This document shows, piece by piece, positions 42,771-55,225 of a stretch of DNA of 64,000 nucleotides. A program made the translations under genes and the position numbers. Origin of the DNA: Tetracentron sinense (lineage: Eukaryota > Streptophyta > Magnoliopsida > Trochodendrales > Trochodendraceae); NCBI GenBank assembly GCA_015143295.1, contig CM026562.1:10878041-10942040 (forward strand), given 5' to 3'. Below the pieces are notes generated by a model that was not told where the DNA came from, made no database searches, and worked only from the letters and a program-made list of their open reading frames with translations. The stretch's first letter is position 1; each line of letters starts with the position of its first letter.

Positions 42771-45700
42771 GAACCTTACTAGTCAACGAGTGTTTGGCTC
42801 ATGTGTTGATTGATACCGGGTCTACTCATTCATTTGTCTCGCCAAGTTTTTCCCAAGGCTTTTCTATGGAGCCTAGTCAATTGGAATCGGAGTTATTCAT
42901 TTCGACTCCTCTCGACAAAACGGTAGTAGCAGATAACATTTTCAGAGGCAGTACAGTCCTAGTTGGAAGCCATGAATTGGCAGTCGATCTCATCGTCCTT
43001 GGATTCCAGGACTTCAACGTTATCTTGGGGATGGATTGGTTAGCAGCGCACCATGGGCATGTGGCTTGCTTTGAAAAGATGGTACTCTTCAGGCCAGTGG
43101 AAGGGAAGCCATTTCATTTTTGGGGGTTGAGAAGTAGAGATATTACCCGTTTTGCAGCATTGAGCCTAGCGAACCCCGAGGCAAAGGACTCTTCGACTAT
43201 CCCGGTCGTGAGAGAATTCCTGGATGTGTTTCCAGAGGAGTTGTCAGGGTTGTTTCCAGATAGGAAGATTGAGTTCATGATCGAGCTGGCACCAGGCACA
43301 ACTCCCATCTTCCGGGCACCGTATAGGATGGCCCCGATTAAGCTCAAGGAGTAGAAGACTCAATTGGAGGAGATGCAAGGCCTTGGTTTCATTCGAAAAA
43401 GTGTCTCATCGTGGGGTGCCCCGATGTTATTTTTCAAGAAGGATGGCTCGATGTGGATGTGCATCAATTACAGGCAGTTGAACAAGGTCACTATAAAGAA
43501 TAGGTATCCATTGCCTAGGATTGATGACCTGTTCGATCAGTTAAAGGGGGCGAGATTTTTCTCGAAGATTGATCTTCGGTCGGGTTACCACCAGTTGAAG
43601 ATCAAGGTTGAAGATGTTCCCAAAAATGCTTTCCGGACTCGGTACGGACACTACGAGTTCTTAGTGATGCCTTTTGGTCTCACAAACGCGCCGGCAGCCT
43701 TTATGGATTTGATGAACCGGGTGTTCCAGCCATATCTGGATCGATGCATGATCTTGTTTGTCGACGACATCCTTATATATTCCCAGACAAGGGAAGATCA
43801 CACGTGCGACCTTCACCTTCCTTTGAAAATATTGAGAGAGCACAAGTTGTATGCCAAATTAAGCAAGTGTGAGTTTTGGTTGGAGGAGGTGGCATTCCTA
43901 GGCCACGTTGTTTCTGCGGAAGGCGTCTCGATGGATCCCAAGAAGATAGATGCAGTCATGAGTTGAGCGAGGCCCAAGAGCGTCATAGAGATACGCAGTT
44001 TCCTTGGGTTAGCAGGCTATTATAGGAGATTCGTAGAGGGTTTCTCCAGCCTTGCAGCGTCGCTCACATATTTGACAAGGAAGAATGCCAAGTTTGTATG
44101 AAGTGATAAGTGTAAAATCAGCTTCACGGAGCTGAAGAAGCGACTTACCACGGCCCCCGTCCTCACAGTGTCATCATGACGTGGTGGTTATGATGTGTAC
44201 AATGATGCCTCGCACGTTGGACTTGGGTGTGTGCTCATGCAGCACAAGAAGGTCATTGCCTATGAATCAAGGCAATTGAAGGAGCATGAAAAGAATTACC
44301 CCACACATGACCTGGAATTTGCCACAATCGTGTTTGCACTCAAGATTTGGCGATATTATCTTTACGGGAAAGAGTTCTATGTGTTCACGGACCATAAGAG
44401 CCTCAAGCATCTCTTTTCCCAAAAGGAGCTAAATCTTCAACAATGGCGTTGGATAGAATTCTTGAAATACTACGAATGCACCATCCAATACCACCCGGGC
44501 AAAGCAAATGTAGTGGCGGACGCTTTGAGCAGAAGACCTCCGGGTCCGTTGGCACACATGTTGGTGCAAGAATGAAAACTATTAGAAGATTTGGCAAATC
44601 TAGACATCAGTGTAAATAATTCCGTCTGCAGTCCTGTTTTGGCAAATATCACGGTTCGGCCGTACATTATAGATTTGATCCAAGAGTATTAAGCCACGGA
44701 TGCTGACTTGTTGGCTTTCCAGGACAAGGAAGTTGCCAAAGGTAGTGAGGACTTCTCTCTCACTAGCCAAGGTGCTATTCCATTCAGGGGAAGATTGTGT
44801 GTTCCGGCCAATGCGAATCTTCGGTGAGAGATTATGGATGAAGCCCACCGTTTGAAGTACGTAGTGCATCCTGGGGGTACGAAGATGTACCGGAACCTCA
44901 AGGGGTATTTTTGGTGGCGAAATATGAAGAGAGATGTGGTAGAGTACGTGGCACCGCTTAGTGTGCCAACAGGTGAAGGCAGAAAACTTGAGACTGGCGG
45001 GTCTATTGCAGTCTCTCCCTATTCCTGAGTGGAAGTGGGAGCACATCTCCATGGATTTCATTGTTGGCTTGCCAAAAACGGCAAGGAACTCAGATGCGAT
45101 ATGGGTTGTGGTGGACTGTTTGACAAAGTCTGCGCATTCTTACCTTACCGGACTACTTTCAACTTGAGCCAGTTGGTCGCACAGTATATCAAGGAAGTGA
45201 TACGGTTACACAAAGTGTTGGTTAGTATTGTGTCAAATTGGGATCCAAGATTCACGTCCAGGTTCTGGAAGAGTTTTCAAGAAGTTATGGGCTCCCAACT
45301 TGATTTCAGCACCGCCTTTCATCCACAAACAGATGGACAAACCGAGAGGGTGAACCAGATCATCGAAGACATGCTTTGGGCATGTATGTTAGATTTCAAA
45401 GGCAGTTAGGAAGAGCACTTGCCTTTGGTTAAATTCGCCTATAATAATAGCTATCAGGCGAGTATTTAAATGGCACCTTTTGAGGCCTTGTATGGGCGAA
45501 GCTGCAGGTCTCCTCTCTACTTAGATGGGGTAGGAGAGAGAAAAGTGTTAGGTCCGGAGTTGATCGAGCAAACTGCGAACAAGGTTAAGATCATCCGGGA
45601 TCGGTTGAAAGCCGCTCAAGATCGTCAAAAGAGCTATGCTGACACTCACCGCAAGGACTTGGAATTACAGGTTGGGGATCGAGTCTTTGTGAAAGTATCT

Positions 45701-46100
45701 CCTAGTAAGGGGATTATGAGATATGGCAAAAGAGGCAAGCTTAGTCCTCGATATGACGGGCCCTTTGAGATTATTACGCGAGTGGGTGAAGTTGCTTACC
45801 GAGTAGCTCTTCCACCTCACATGGCCGCGGTTAACAACGTTTTTCATGTGTCTATACTTCGGAAGTACATTGCGGACCCTTCGCATGTCATAGAGTTTGA
45901 ATTAGTTTGAAATCCGAGAAGATCTCACTTTGGTGGAAAGGCCGGTTCAGATATTAGATCGGAGAGATCAAGTCCTTCGTAACAAGATTATCCCGTTGGT
46001 TCTCATGCAATGGCAACATCATGCTAGAGAAGAAGTCACATGGGAGCGTGAGGTAGAAGTCAAAGCAAAGTACCTGGAGTTGTTTCAATAGGTTTTTGGT
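42771..46100 (+). pseudogene. pol of element B (PR-RT-RNase H-IN-chromodomain)
   Basis: Same domain order as element A: protease [15 protein letters not shown] and [17 protein letters not shown] with [15 protein letters not shown] and catalytic FVDDILIYS; RNase H with [16 protein letters not shown]; integrase with MDFIVGLP and [15 protein letters not shown]-type motif [17 protein letters not shown]; chromodomain-like tail near 45900-46080. Heavily broken fossil. Confidence 0.9.
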
Positions 46101-46166
46101 TATGCCATGTAATTATGTTTTGTTTTGTAATGTATGTACTGTCCAATTTCGGGGATGAAATTTTTA

Positions 46167-46179
46167 TAAGGGGGGAGGA
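46167..46179 (+). other. Polypurine tract of element B
   Basis: Purine run AAGGGGGGAGGA directly before the 3' LTR. Confidence 0.9.
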
Positions 46180-48446
46180 TGTAGAACCCCAGAACTTTTG
46201 CCCATGTATTAGAACCCATGACAAGGCTTTAGGCCTTTGTAATCTTCCATTTCTATGAAATGAGAGATTTTAAAGAACCTTAAATGTTAAGTAGTGGGAT
46301 TCCTAAGTCGGATATGTTAAAAATCCGGTACTGAACCCCAATTGTAGATTAGTTAACTTTAAGGGCAATTTGGTCAATAAATAAAGAGGAAATTGAAAAT
46401 TCTAACGCTAGAAATGTTCCTTTACAAATAACGAGTTCAACACAAGTTGAATCGTCAAAATCCGACGAACAAGTCAAAAGTTATAACCGAAACACGAAAG
46501 AAGGAAAACCTGGAAATTTTCTACAAGTTACGAACGATTGTACAAACCCTACGAATGATCGTAGGTGAGATATTATCAATCGTATAAAATTACAATCGAT
46601 CGTAGAATCTCAGAAATGGACAAAAATCTTGGTAACGTTTACGATCGATCGTGGAAACTTACGACTGATCGTAGGATAATTATGATCAATCGTAGACAGG
46701 TTACGATCGATTGTAGATCGCGAACCTAGAATTTTAATTCGTGATTTTTAGGGTTTCTACCATTTGCCTATAAATAGGGACTTACATTTGGGGGTTTTGG
46801 TTTATCCTAAACCTAAGAGAGATTAGAGAAGAAGGAGAGAGGAGAGATTGAGGGTTTACCAAGAGGGTTGAGATTGAAGAAGAAGGAGATCAAGATCAAG
46901 GGTGGTCTTCCCCAGAAGAAGGAGATCAAGATCAAGGGTGGTCTTCCCCAAATCAAGCAAGGGGGTTTCTCCAAGCTCGGTAGCGCCTCCACACACATTT
47001 TGGAGGGTTTTCCTCATATATTCAAGGTCGGTACCTTTTGCTACCCTCCTAGTCATGGTTTCCTCATTTCCTTCCTTATTCTTTGTTTTCCCTAAACTAT
47101 AACTATGCTATGAGTTGGAATGCATGAAAGGAAATGGATGTTAAGCAAAGGATGCCATGTGTATGTGATGTGATGAATGAAATGGGAATGGCATTGTACC
47201 AATAATGAATACACATGTATGTTGTGAATATAAATCCATCTAGATAAATATGATGTAGGCTTTAACCAATAATGTACACACTATATGTTTGATGAAATGC
47301 CAAGGTGAAGAAAATGAATTCTAAATCAAGAAATGCATGCTTAAAGGCGTATGGAATTGCTAGGGATTATGATAGTGTGATTAATTGCTTTCTCTAAATG
47401 GCATGAATATTTACTTGTTTAAATTAATGATATTCTATGTATTGTTGAAATCCCAAATGTCATATTTACATGTACACGATTTCACGAGCACGGCATGCAT
47501 GACATGGTTTACCGGCATTTTCAAGAATAAGTTTTAGAGGTGGGACATATCTTACGATATGTTATGCCTCGCTTTTGACAAGAGGACAAGAACAAGCATA
47601 TCACATAGGAGGGAGTTTACACTTCCCTCCCTTCCAAGAGGGGTCTCCCCTCACTCACAAGTGTATATCATTGAAAGAAGGGCCTCCTTTCCCTCCCAAG
47701 TGCATCTCACAAGCGCATTTCACAAGATTCATGAGCACGTTTAAATTCCAAGCAAGCACACATGATACGCATGACATGACACGCTCGGTAAGATCAAGCA
47801 AGTCAGACATGACAAGTTTTTCACGAAAAGAGTATTTTATGTCAAGTCAACTGCACGATGATTTCAAGGGTTTTCTCGGCGTTTATGTTATGCAAGCATG
47901 AATATCAACTGTTTTTCCTTCCTGTTACTACATGAATTGCTTCCTCCTTTATACACCATTGTTGCTATGCTATGACTGTTGGTTAGCATTTAGTACACAC
48001 TGAGTATTCCATGCTCAGTCGTACGTTTATGTCGGTAGGTACTGAGGGGGCTGCTGCTCCTTTCGACATCTGTGCTCCTGGCCCATGGGTGGAGGAGGAG
48101 TACGTTGAGGAACCTACGGAGGAGCGTCATGTAGACGAGTATTACTAGGTGGTAGATTATGAGTGTTTCGTGGGTGAGCTTGAGAGAGTATGTCCATGTA
48201 TTTTGGCGGGCCTGTCCGCACCTTCTTTTGTGATATCATTTTGTTCAACTTGGATCATGTACATATATATCTTAGAGGTTTGGTTAGTCTTCCGTTGTGT
48301 CATGTTAGTTATGTTTCCACTATTATTGTCCTCTATTATATATGCTCCAGGTGTTTTGCAGGTTGGGCTGTCAAGCAGGTCATGTAAGTCATGATAAGTC
48401 GTCCAAGATTCACTCTAACTCCTAGGGTGGGTTTTGGGTCACAACA
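46180..48446 (+). repeat. 3' LTR of element B
   Basis: 2267 bp, TGTAGAACCCC...GGGTCACAACA. Palindrome cluster at 46529-46715 (one more unit than the 5' LTR), TATAAATA at 46769-46776, a 33-bp tandem duplication (agaaggagatcaagatcaag unit) at about 46878-46946, a hairpin array with three units near 47625-47695, and the shared hairpin in the form ACTGAG...CTCAGT (47999-48019). Confidence 0.92.
46529..46715 (+). promoter_or_regulatory. Palindrome cluster and TATA box in element B 3' LTR
   Basis: Eight TACGATCGATCGTA-type units; TATAAATA at 46769-46776 is 54 bp downstream. Confidence 0.65.
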
Positions 48447-48451
48447 AGGCC

Positions 48452-49096
48452 TCTGTACCGATGCAGACATAGAAGTCTGGTATGGGGCAGGTCTGACCCT
48501 TCTCTCCCGTGGTACTGGCCCACTGTACAGGCCTCGAACCATGCCTCTCACTGGGCCACTGTCACTCCTCATCTCTCCCTGTTCCAAGAACATGAACTCT
48601 CTCTCCTTCTGCTCCTTCACGAACCTGGGAAAATACTACTCGTAAAAAGCGTCTAGGAACTCTTCCCATATCCATGGTGTCCCTACCTTGGCGGCATCCC
48701 TCTGCCTCAGTGCAGGCCTCCACCAATGCTCAGTTTCACCTTCCATCACAGAAGGAAACCCAGTCGACTCTCTGCTCGTCCGTGCAGTGACGAACTCGAA
48801 AGATCTCTCTAACTGCATGACCCAAGCCTCTGCGACCATTGGGTCAGTAGTCCCATAGAAAATAGGAGGCTTCAATCTCTGAATGCATCAAGTCCTGCTG
48901 CGTGATGCACAAGAGGAGGTGCAGGTTCAGGTATAGCAGCAACAGGAGTATCAACCCTGTTTGCAAGCCTAGTCAAAGCCGCTGCCATAGCTGCAAGGAT
49001 CTGAGTCAAGCTTGGCTGTTCATCTCCCCTGGGAATGTCTCCTCCATTTCCTCGGGTCCGAGACCCTCTACCTCGGATGCCACGCCTTATGATCAA
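48452..49096 (-). pseudogene. gag 5' part of element G
   Basis: Starts MIIRRGIRGRGSRTRGNGG, related to the MRRNTWGRG start of A. Core words: MKPPIFYGTTDPMVAEAWVM, TEHWWRPALRQRDAAKVG, WIWEEFLDAFYE and EFMFLEQGEM. It is the closest match in the window to the Gag of remnant P1. Interrupted by element B at 48446. A few breaks. Confidence 0.8.
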
Positions 49097-49954
49097 ATCC
49101 TGAGGACAATAGCAAGGTGTGAGTCTAACGAAAAACTAAGCTCTTTGAACATAGCGATTTCAACGAGCATATCTTACCTATTTAAGTGTATCATATACAA
49201 TCAAGATATACTTATAATAGTACAATCCTACACCTTAGTTCCTGGCGAAGCTAAGTTCTCACACTGGTTAAGGTATTAACCGACTACATACTTAAGATAT
49301 TAACCGGCTTAAGACTAAGACTAATGATTGGTTTATACACTTGAGTTCTTTAATCCAAATCCTTTGAAACTTGAGACCGGTATGATCGAGGATCTATATG
49401 ATGCATATGATGAGATGTTCATGATGCTTATGATATGTATGATGCTCATGCCATGTATGATGCTATGTATGGTGCTCATGATATGGATGATGTTCATGAT
49501 ATGCATGATGCTGATGTCATTCTAAATCCACTAGACTTGTGAGGCAAAAGTGGATCCTATAGTCTTACTTGAAAGACAATTCCCTACTGAACTCTAATAA
49601 CACAATGCGACAAAGGACATACCAATTCCTTGTCCACCAATACTTGGGCTAGACTCTAGCCTGAGTATCGCAACCACTCATGAGTCTACCTGGAAAACCA
49701 TAATTTTATTTCAATCATACTTCAAGCTTGTTCATAAGGTACATAATAGTAATACATCAAGGTATACATCGCAATAGTATAAGCATACAATTTGTGGTTC
49801 TAGCGTAGCTTACTAAGTTCGGTTGGTTTTCAAACGGTTATAGACTAAGACTAAATGAATAGTCTATACTTGGTATACAACTCATTTTTCATCCTAATGT
49901 CTTGTTTCAATCATGATATCGGACTCTAAGTGCCCTAAAGAACCTAATACCTAG
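49097..49954 (-). other. Leader of element G with degenerate tandem repeat
   Basis: Between PBS and gag. At about 49395-49520 the plus strand shows an imperfect (atgatgctcatgatatgt)n array of roughly nine units. The rest is unremarkable. Confidence 0.65.
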
Positions 49955-49966
49955 GCTCTAATACCA
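49955..49966 (-). other. Primer-binding site of element G
   Basis: The minus strand reads TGGTATTAGAGC, one base from the initiator-Met tRNA site, four bases after the LTR end. Confidence 0.85.
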
Positions 49967-49970
49967 ACTC

Positions 49971-52693
49971 TGTACCACCCCAAAATCTCCCTTATGAGTT
50001 AGGTGGGACTTTAGACGTTACTATCATAACTTGTCAACCATCCTGCAAAATGTACAAGGCACACTATAGTGGAAATGAAATAATTACGGAGGCAAAGCAG
50101 TGCGAAAGTGTGAACTCAATTTTTCTTTCTATACATAAGACTATACTCCAAGTTTGTATAATAATACAACCAAAACAAGAGTGGACAAGCCCACCCATCA
50201 AAATACAGTGAAATCTCTCCCTCACCACTCTCACCAAAATTCTGAATAAGGGTGCCTATCTAGTGCTCTATCATCCTGATTATGATGATTTATGGTAGGC
50301 TTTGGCTCGAAGTACTCCTCCTTAATCCAAGGCTCAGGAGCACGCTCGTCAACACGACCTGCCGAAGTAACAATTTCGGCTGAGCATGGAATACTCAGTG
50401 TCTACAAACCAATAAATAATATGTCGTAGTATCACATGATTTCAGTTAGGCAGTTCATATAATACACATGCACTAAACCATATACAGAAAAACCTCTTTT
50501 TTAAATACACGTGTGTGATACTTGCAAAGCTCATACTCTTTTCACATATCATTTTCACATGGCCTTTTTACATGTATCTTTTGCATATATCTTTTGGTGG
50601 AAGAGTACACTTGCACAAGACTAATGCCTACCCTACAAGGAGTAGAGGCCACTAGCGTACACTTGCACTTGACTAATGCCTTCCCTATAATAGAATCCAT
50701 TAGCACTGATGCCTACCCTACAAGGATTAGAGTCTATTAACCACATCCCACATATGCATGCACATGAATCATTAACCTCTTTATTATTATCTTTGCACAC
50801 ATCATTTCTCTTTGGGATCGAATGACTAATGCCCACCCTACAAGGAGTGGAGTCCACTAGCATCCTCCCTCGAACACACTTAATTTCTCACTTGCTTTAC
50901 ACATACACATATGACAAAACTCGATCATACAATACATGTGCACATAATCAATTGTAAGTAGCATGGTAGACAAAAAGAAACACTTTACATATATCCCATA
51001 TTTCACATTTTTATCCATAGCAATAGCCCATATACACATAGTTCACATAATTTCATTTCATTGAAACATGTAGTTTTCCAATTGGATTTTCCTCAAAAAT
51101 TATGTATTTTAACATGCTTTCCATCTTTGAATAATAACATACACTTTTCATTCTTTATTCTAAGGCATAGAAGCATCACAATGTAGTTCACATCACAAAT
51201 CCCATGTTTTATCTTGATTTCCAATTATGTATTTTAACATGATTTTCATCTTTGAATGGTAATATACACTTTTTCTTCTTTCGTCTAAGGCATAGATTCA
51301 TCACAAAGTAACTCACATCACAAATCACATGTTTTATCTTGATTTACCATATGGTTTATGACAAACTAGGTAGTGAAGTGTAGTTACCTTAGAGGATAAA
51401 AATCCCTTTGATCTAAGGCTTGAAAAAGCTTGAGGAAGCTTGTAGAAGAGAAATCCAAGCTTGAGGATGGAGATCCAAGCTCTAATGGCGCGTGATAGCG
51501 AGATCCAAGCTTCTGGAAGATCCCCAAACCTTGATTAGGCTCCACTTGATCTTCAATCCAAAACTCCTCTTTTCGAACCCTAGATTTCCTCTCCTTTTTT
51601 TCCCAAATACCTTCTAGGTCTTCCGCTTCTTCTAAGAACTCCCTTTAGGTTTAGGGCAAACCAAAAACCCCTAAATCAACTCCTATCTGTAGGCAAAGGG
51701 ATGAAAACCCCAAAAAAAATTGCACAAAAAAGTTTGGTTTGCGCGCCTACGATCGTTCGTAGGCTTCCTACGATCGATCAAGTTTCCCAGGAGGTTTTCA
51801 TCATTTCTAGGGCATTACGATCAATCGTAGCATCTCTACAATTGTTCGTAGCGCTGCTACGATCGTTTGTAGTGTCCCTACGAACGATCTCAACTTTTGC
51901 AGAAACTTTTCTTTATTTTTCACTTTCGTATTTCAGCCATTACTTTTGACTCGCTCGTCAGATTTTGATGATTAAACTTGCGTTGGACTCGTCATTTGAA
52001 GGAGAACAACTTTTATGTAGAAATTTTAAGTCTTATTTATTCTTGGACCATTTACCCGTAAAACTGACTGATCTGAAATTGGGTTTCAGCAGTCCAGATT
52101 TTCAATTGACTCGACTTCAGAAATCCGTCTTTTAATATAACCCCACCTAAAAACCGGGAAAAATGATAAACATGAACCTCAAAGAGGGTTCAAATACCTT
52201 TCCAAAAATTCAAGAATCACTTGATTCTGATCAGATACGACAAAACTAGAGCTCCCACAAATTTGAGGGAATTTCAAGACATCCCTTTTTAACCCTTAGC
52301 GCATTTCAAGTGCTTTCATACTCTCTTACCTTTGGTCCAACATCCTACTCACACCTCATTAATCATTCCCCCATATATTTTTAATCCTTCTAAGTGATCA
52401 TTTAACATACACCAACATGCATGAGAGGCCCCGGCCTCTCTGTGCCACGCACACTGACACTATTCACCGCACTATTCACTTAGAACCCTTTAAGCACTTA
52501 GGGTATTTTATACCCTTGCTTTTACCTACTTAGACTATACTTATACTCTCTTTTTGAGACTCAAAACATGTACCGAAAACCTTCACTTGACTCCCCATGA
52601 TACCAAGAACACAACGAAAGGCTTCAAGCCTTTACACACACCATATAAGAACACTATTCATAGCACAGTGAACTCGAATTCCGGGGTTCTACA
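49971..52693 (-). repeat. 5' LTR of element G
   Basis: 2723 bp; partner of 35402-38095. Shared hairpin near 50373-50393, hairpin array near 50625-50852, palindrome cluster 51747-51890 and the conserved ttttgac...gttgga block near 51945. Confidence 0.88.
51747..51890 (-). promoter_or_regulatory. Palindrome cluster in element G 5' LTR
   Basis: Six variants of CTACGATCGTTCGTAG / TACGATCGATCGTA, for example cctacgatcgttcgtagg at 51746-51763. Confidence 0.65.
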
Positions 52694-52698
52694 CGGTG

Positions 52699-53165
52699 TA
52701 TATAAAATCCAACCAATAACATAGTATCCCTGTACTTAGTTAGAACCATAACCAATAGCATAATAACATAATCAGAGTGCAGAAGAACATGTGCTCATAT
52801 ACATCATATCATCACCTTGATCCGTGTACTTGTGAGAATCTTAGACCGATGAGACAACATGCTTATACTTATGAGATCATGTGCTTTTAAGATGCTTATG
52901 CTTATGCACGTATTCAGATCATATACTTATTCAGATCCCTCATTAATGGGCTTATTCAGTCCATCAGGCGTATGCAATGCTTATGCTTATGAGTCTTGGA
53001 GCAGCTTATTCAGAACATACACTTATTCAGATCACTCATTGGGCTTATTCAGTCTATCAGGCATATGCAATGCTTATGCTTGTGGTCCACATGTGTGACT
53101 TGTGAGACTCTTATACATACACGTGAATTTGTGCATAAGTGTCTCAATTAACATTTGTGTTGAAC
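52699..53165 (-). repeat. LTR of gypsy family C, part 2, with 96-bp tandem repeat
   Basis: Continues 35401 beyond element G. It holds two copies of an about 96-bp unit (ttcagatcatatacttattc, then ttcagaacatacacttattc, near 52913 and 53009) rich in 'gcttatgcttatg' and 'cttattcag' words. The junction with the next LTR fragment lies at about 53165. Confidence 0.5.
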
Positions 53166-55225
53166 TCATGGCTCCGGGTTGGGGATGTCTAACTGACTAG
53201 CTGACATAAAATGGACGATTGAGCATGGAATACTCAGCGAGCACAAACTACTACCTAACAGTGCTATAATAACAAGAATACTACATATAAGCATTTAAAA
53301 GAATACTAATCACAAAATTCATGCTTAAACCCGTCATGGAAAACTTTTCATCAAAACATATTTTTCATGTAAAACAAACCTTGCTTATGAGTTCTTATGA
53401 ATGTTTATGAGCCTTGTGAGTTCTTATGAGTTTCTTATGAGCTTTCGAGTTCTTGTGAGCTTCAAGTTCTTATGAGCTTTCTTGTGAGCTTCGAGTTCTT
53501 ATGAGCTTCTTGTGAGCTTATGATCCTTTGAGACTTATGCAAGATCTTAGACTTATGCATTTTTTATGAGTTCTTAAAAGCCTTGCGAGCCTTATGATCC
53601 TTAGAGTTTATGCAAGATCTTAGACTTGATCTTTGTGAGCATGAGGTAACCGATCTTAGAAATGCCAACCCAAAGTTTGGCTTTATCAATGTTTATGCAT
53701 TTATGCTTCTTCTTATGAATTTCCTTTGAAAACCTTTCTTATGATTCTTGAAATACCATGCTTATGAGAAAACTTTGATTGTGTAAAGCGTAGAGTGCAT
53801 GGAGTGCTTGTGAGAATCACAATATACTTAGTAAGACTTAAACATTTCATACATGTTCATATAAGACATACTAGCATCATAGTATACTTAGAAAAATCCT
53901 AAAAACCATGGAACATCTTCATTCATAGCATTACATCACAATAACCTTGGCCATTAAGCCTATTTCATCAACATCATACCTACATCATGTTTTATTTAAA
54001 AGTAATATCCCAAATATGGATTTACCATTGACCTTGAGAAAATCCCCAAATTTGAAACCCTTATTTCTAGGTTGAACTTTACAAAATCCATTCAACATCA
54101 TACATTCAATCATCTTTTTCAATAGTTGTTCTACAACAAAGCTAGATAGTAGAATTTTCTTACCTTGGAAGAGTTGAAACTCCTTTAATCTTCAAGCTTT
54201 GAGATGGTTGAGAAGCTTGGAAAAGCGTAATTGTGCTTGAGGAAGAAGATCCAAGCTTTTAGGATGCAAGAATCGTGCTCCTCTTGATCTTCAATGAAAA
54301 ACCCTTTTGGAAACCCTAGATCTCTCCATTTTCCTCTCAAAAGATGTTTCTCAAAGTGTTAAAACCTTTAATCTCACAAAAATTGGGTATTTATATGGTT
54401 AGGGTTGAAAAATCACGCTATACCCTTTTAAAATCCCCTTTTCGCGATCCCTACGCATGTACTCGTCGACGAGAAGGTTCCAGTCGTCGACGAGTGGGTT
54501 CCATTCATCGATGATGTGGTTACAATTGTCAACGAGTGGGATTTTTTTGCATTCTGTTCGCCTCACTCATCGACAAGTTCATGGCACTCGACGAGTGGAT
54601 GTTCTGACTGGGTTGAGTTTTTCACGCTTTGGTGTTTTGACCATAACTTTTGATTTGCTTATTAGATTCTGACGTTTTAACTTGAAATTGACTCGTATTT
54701 CAAAGGGGAACAATTTTGTGTCGAATAGATAAATCCTAATTCTAAGTTTTTAATTACCTAAATAGGCTCTAAAGCTGACTGGTCTGGAAATAGATTTCAA
54801 CAGCCCAAGTTTTCAACAGACTCGACTCTGGAAATCCAACTTTTGACTCAACTTCAACTCGAAATCTGGAAAAATGATCTACATGAACCTTAAAGAGGGT
54901 TTCAATACCCTTCCAAAAATTCAAGAATCACTCGATTCCAATCTGTGGTGAGAAAACGAGAGCTACTTAAATTTGAGGGTGTGTTAAGGCATAACCCTTA
55001 TTGTTACTTAAGAGTATTCCATACTCTTCCATCCTTCATCCCAAACAACCATATACTTAAAAAAAGTATTCTTAAAGCTTTATTACATGTCATCATTCAT
55101 CATACTCCCAAATATACGAACACAAGGTTCTCATTATCATTGATAACCATTCAGGGTATTACAATAGGCTTTAAGCCTTAGACACTATTCACCATACCTA
55201 GCCATCAAGATTCGGGGTTCTACAA
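53166..55225 (-). repeat. Minus-strand gypsy LTR fragment (CACTCGTCGACGAGTG type)
   Basis: On the minus strand starts TGTAGAACCCCGAATCTTG, almost the same as the 5813 part of the solo LTR. Contains TATAAATA (complement of 54388-54395), a palindrome cluster (54461-54598), a degenerate (cttatgagttcttatgagct)n tract (53395-53530) and the shared hairpin near 53217-53239. The LTR 3' end is missing at the junction with family C. Confidence 0.75.
54461..54598 (-). promoter_or_regulatory. Palindrome cluster (CACTCGTCGACGAGTG type)
   Basis: Six variants: actcgtcgacgag (54461), gtcgtcgacgagtg (54484), ttcatcgatgatg, attgtcaacgagtg, ctcatcgacaag, actcgacgagtgg. TATAAATA is 66 bp downstream on the minus strand. 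Confidence 0.65.

Larger units (their letters stand above)
38734..48446 (+). mobile_element. Ty3/gypsy Tekay/Del chromovirus element B
   Basis: 9713 bp inserted in the gag of element G with a perfect duplication AGGCC (38729-38733, 48447-48451). LTRs 38734-40993 and 46180-48446, PBS, leader, gag, GT...AG interval, pol and polypurine tract, all in the same order as element A, and about 80-85% alike in coding parts by eye. LTRs differ by roughly 5%, so it is several times older than A (order of 2 million years on the same assumption). Coding regions carry many breaks (ten or more); structure otherwise whole. Confidence 0.93.
35402..52693 (-). mobile_element. Gag-only gypsy-type element G (TR-GAG-like), split by element B
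   Basis: LTRs at 35402-38095 (3') and 49971-52693 (5'), PBS variant at 49966-49955, leader with tandem repeats, gag in two parts (49096-48452 and 38728-38362), polypurine tract at 38109-38096. Target duplication CAGTG (35397-35401) and CGGTG (52694-52698), one transition apart. Between the gag end and the polypurine tract only about 250 bp remain, so no pol is carried. Without element B the element would be about 7.6 kb. LTR divergence by eye is near 5%, so clearly older than A. Non-autonomous; would have needed pol from a related element. Confidence 0.82.

Noticed and set aside
49328-49525. Met-rich 65-codon frame
   Set aside because: Produced by the atgatgctcatg tandem repeat in the leader of element G.
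34974-53165. A clear target duplication for the family C LTR
   Set aside because: The right end joins another LTR fragment near 53165, so no matching flank could be identified.
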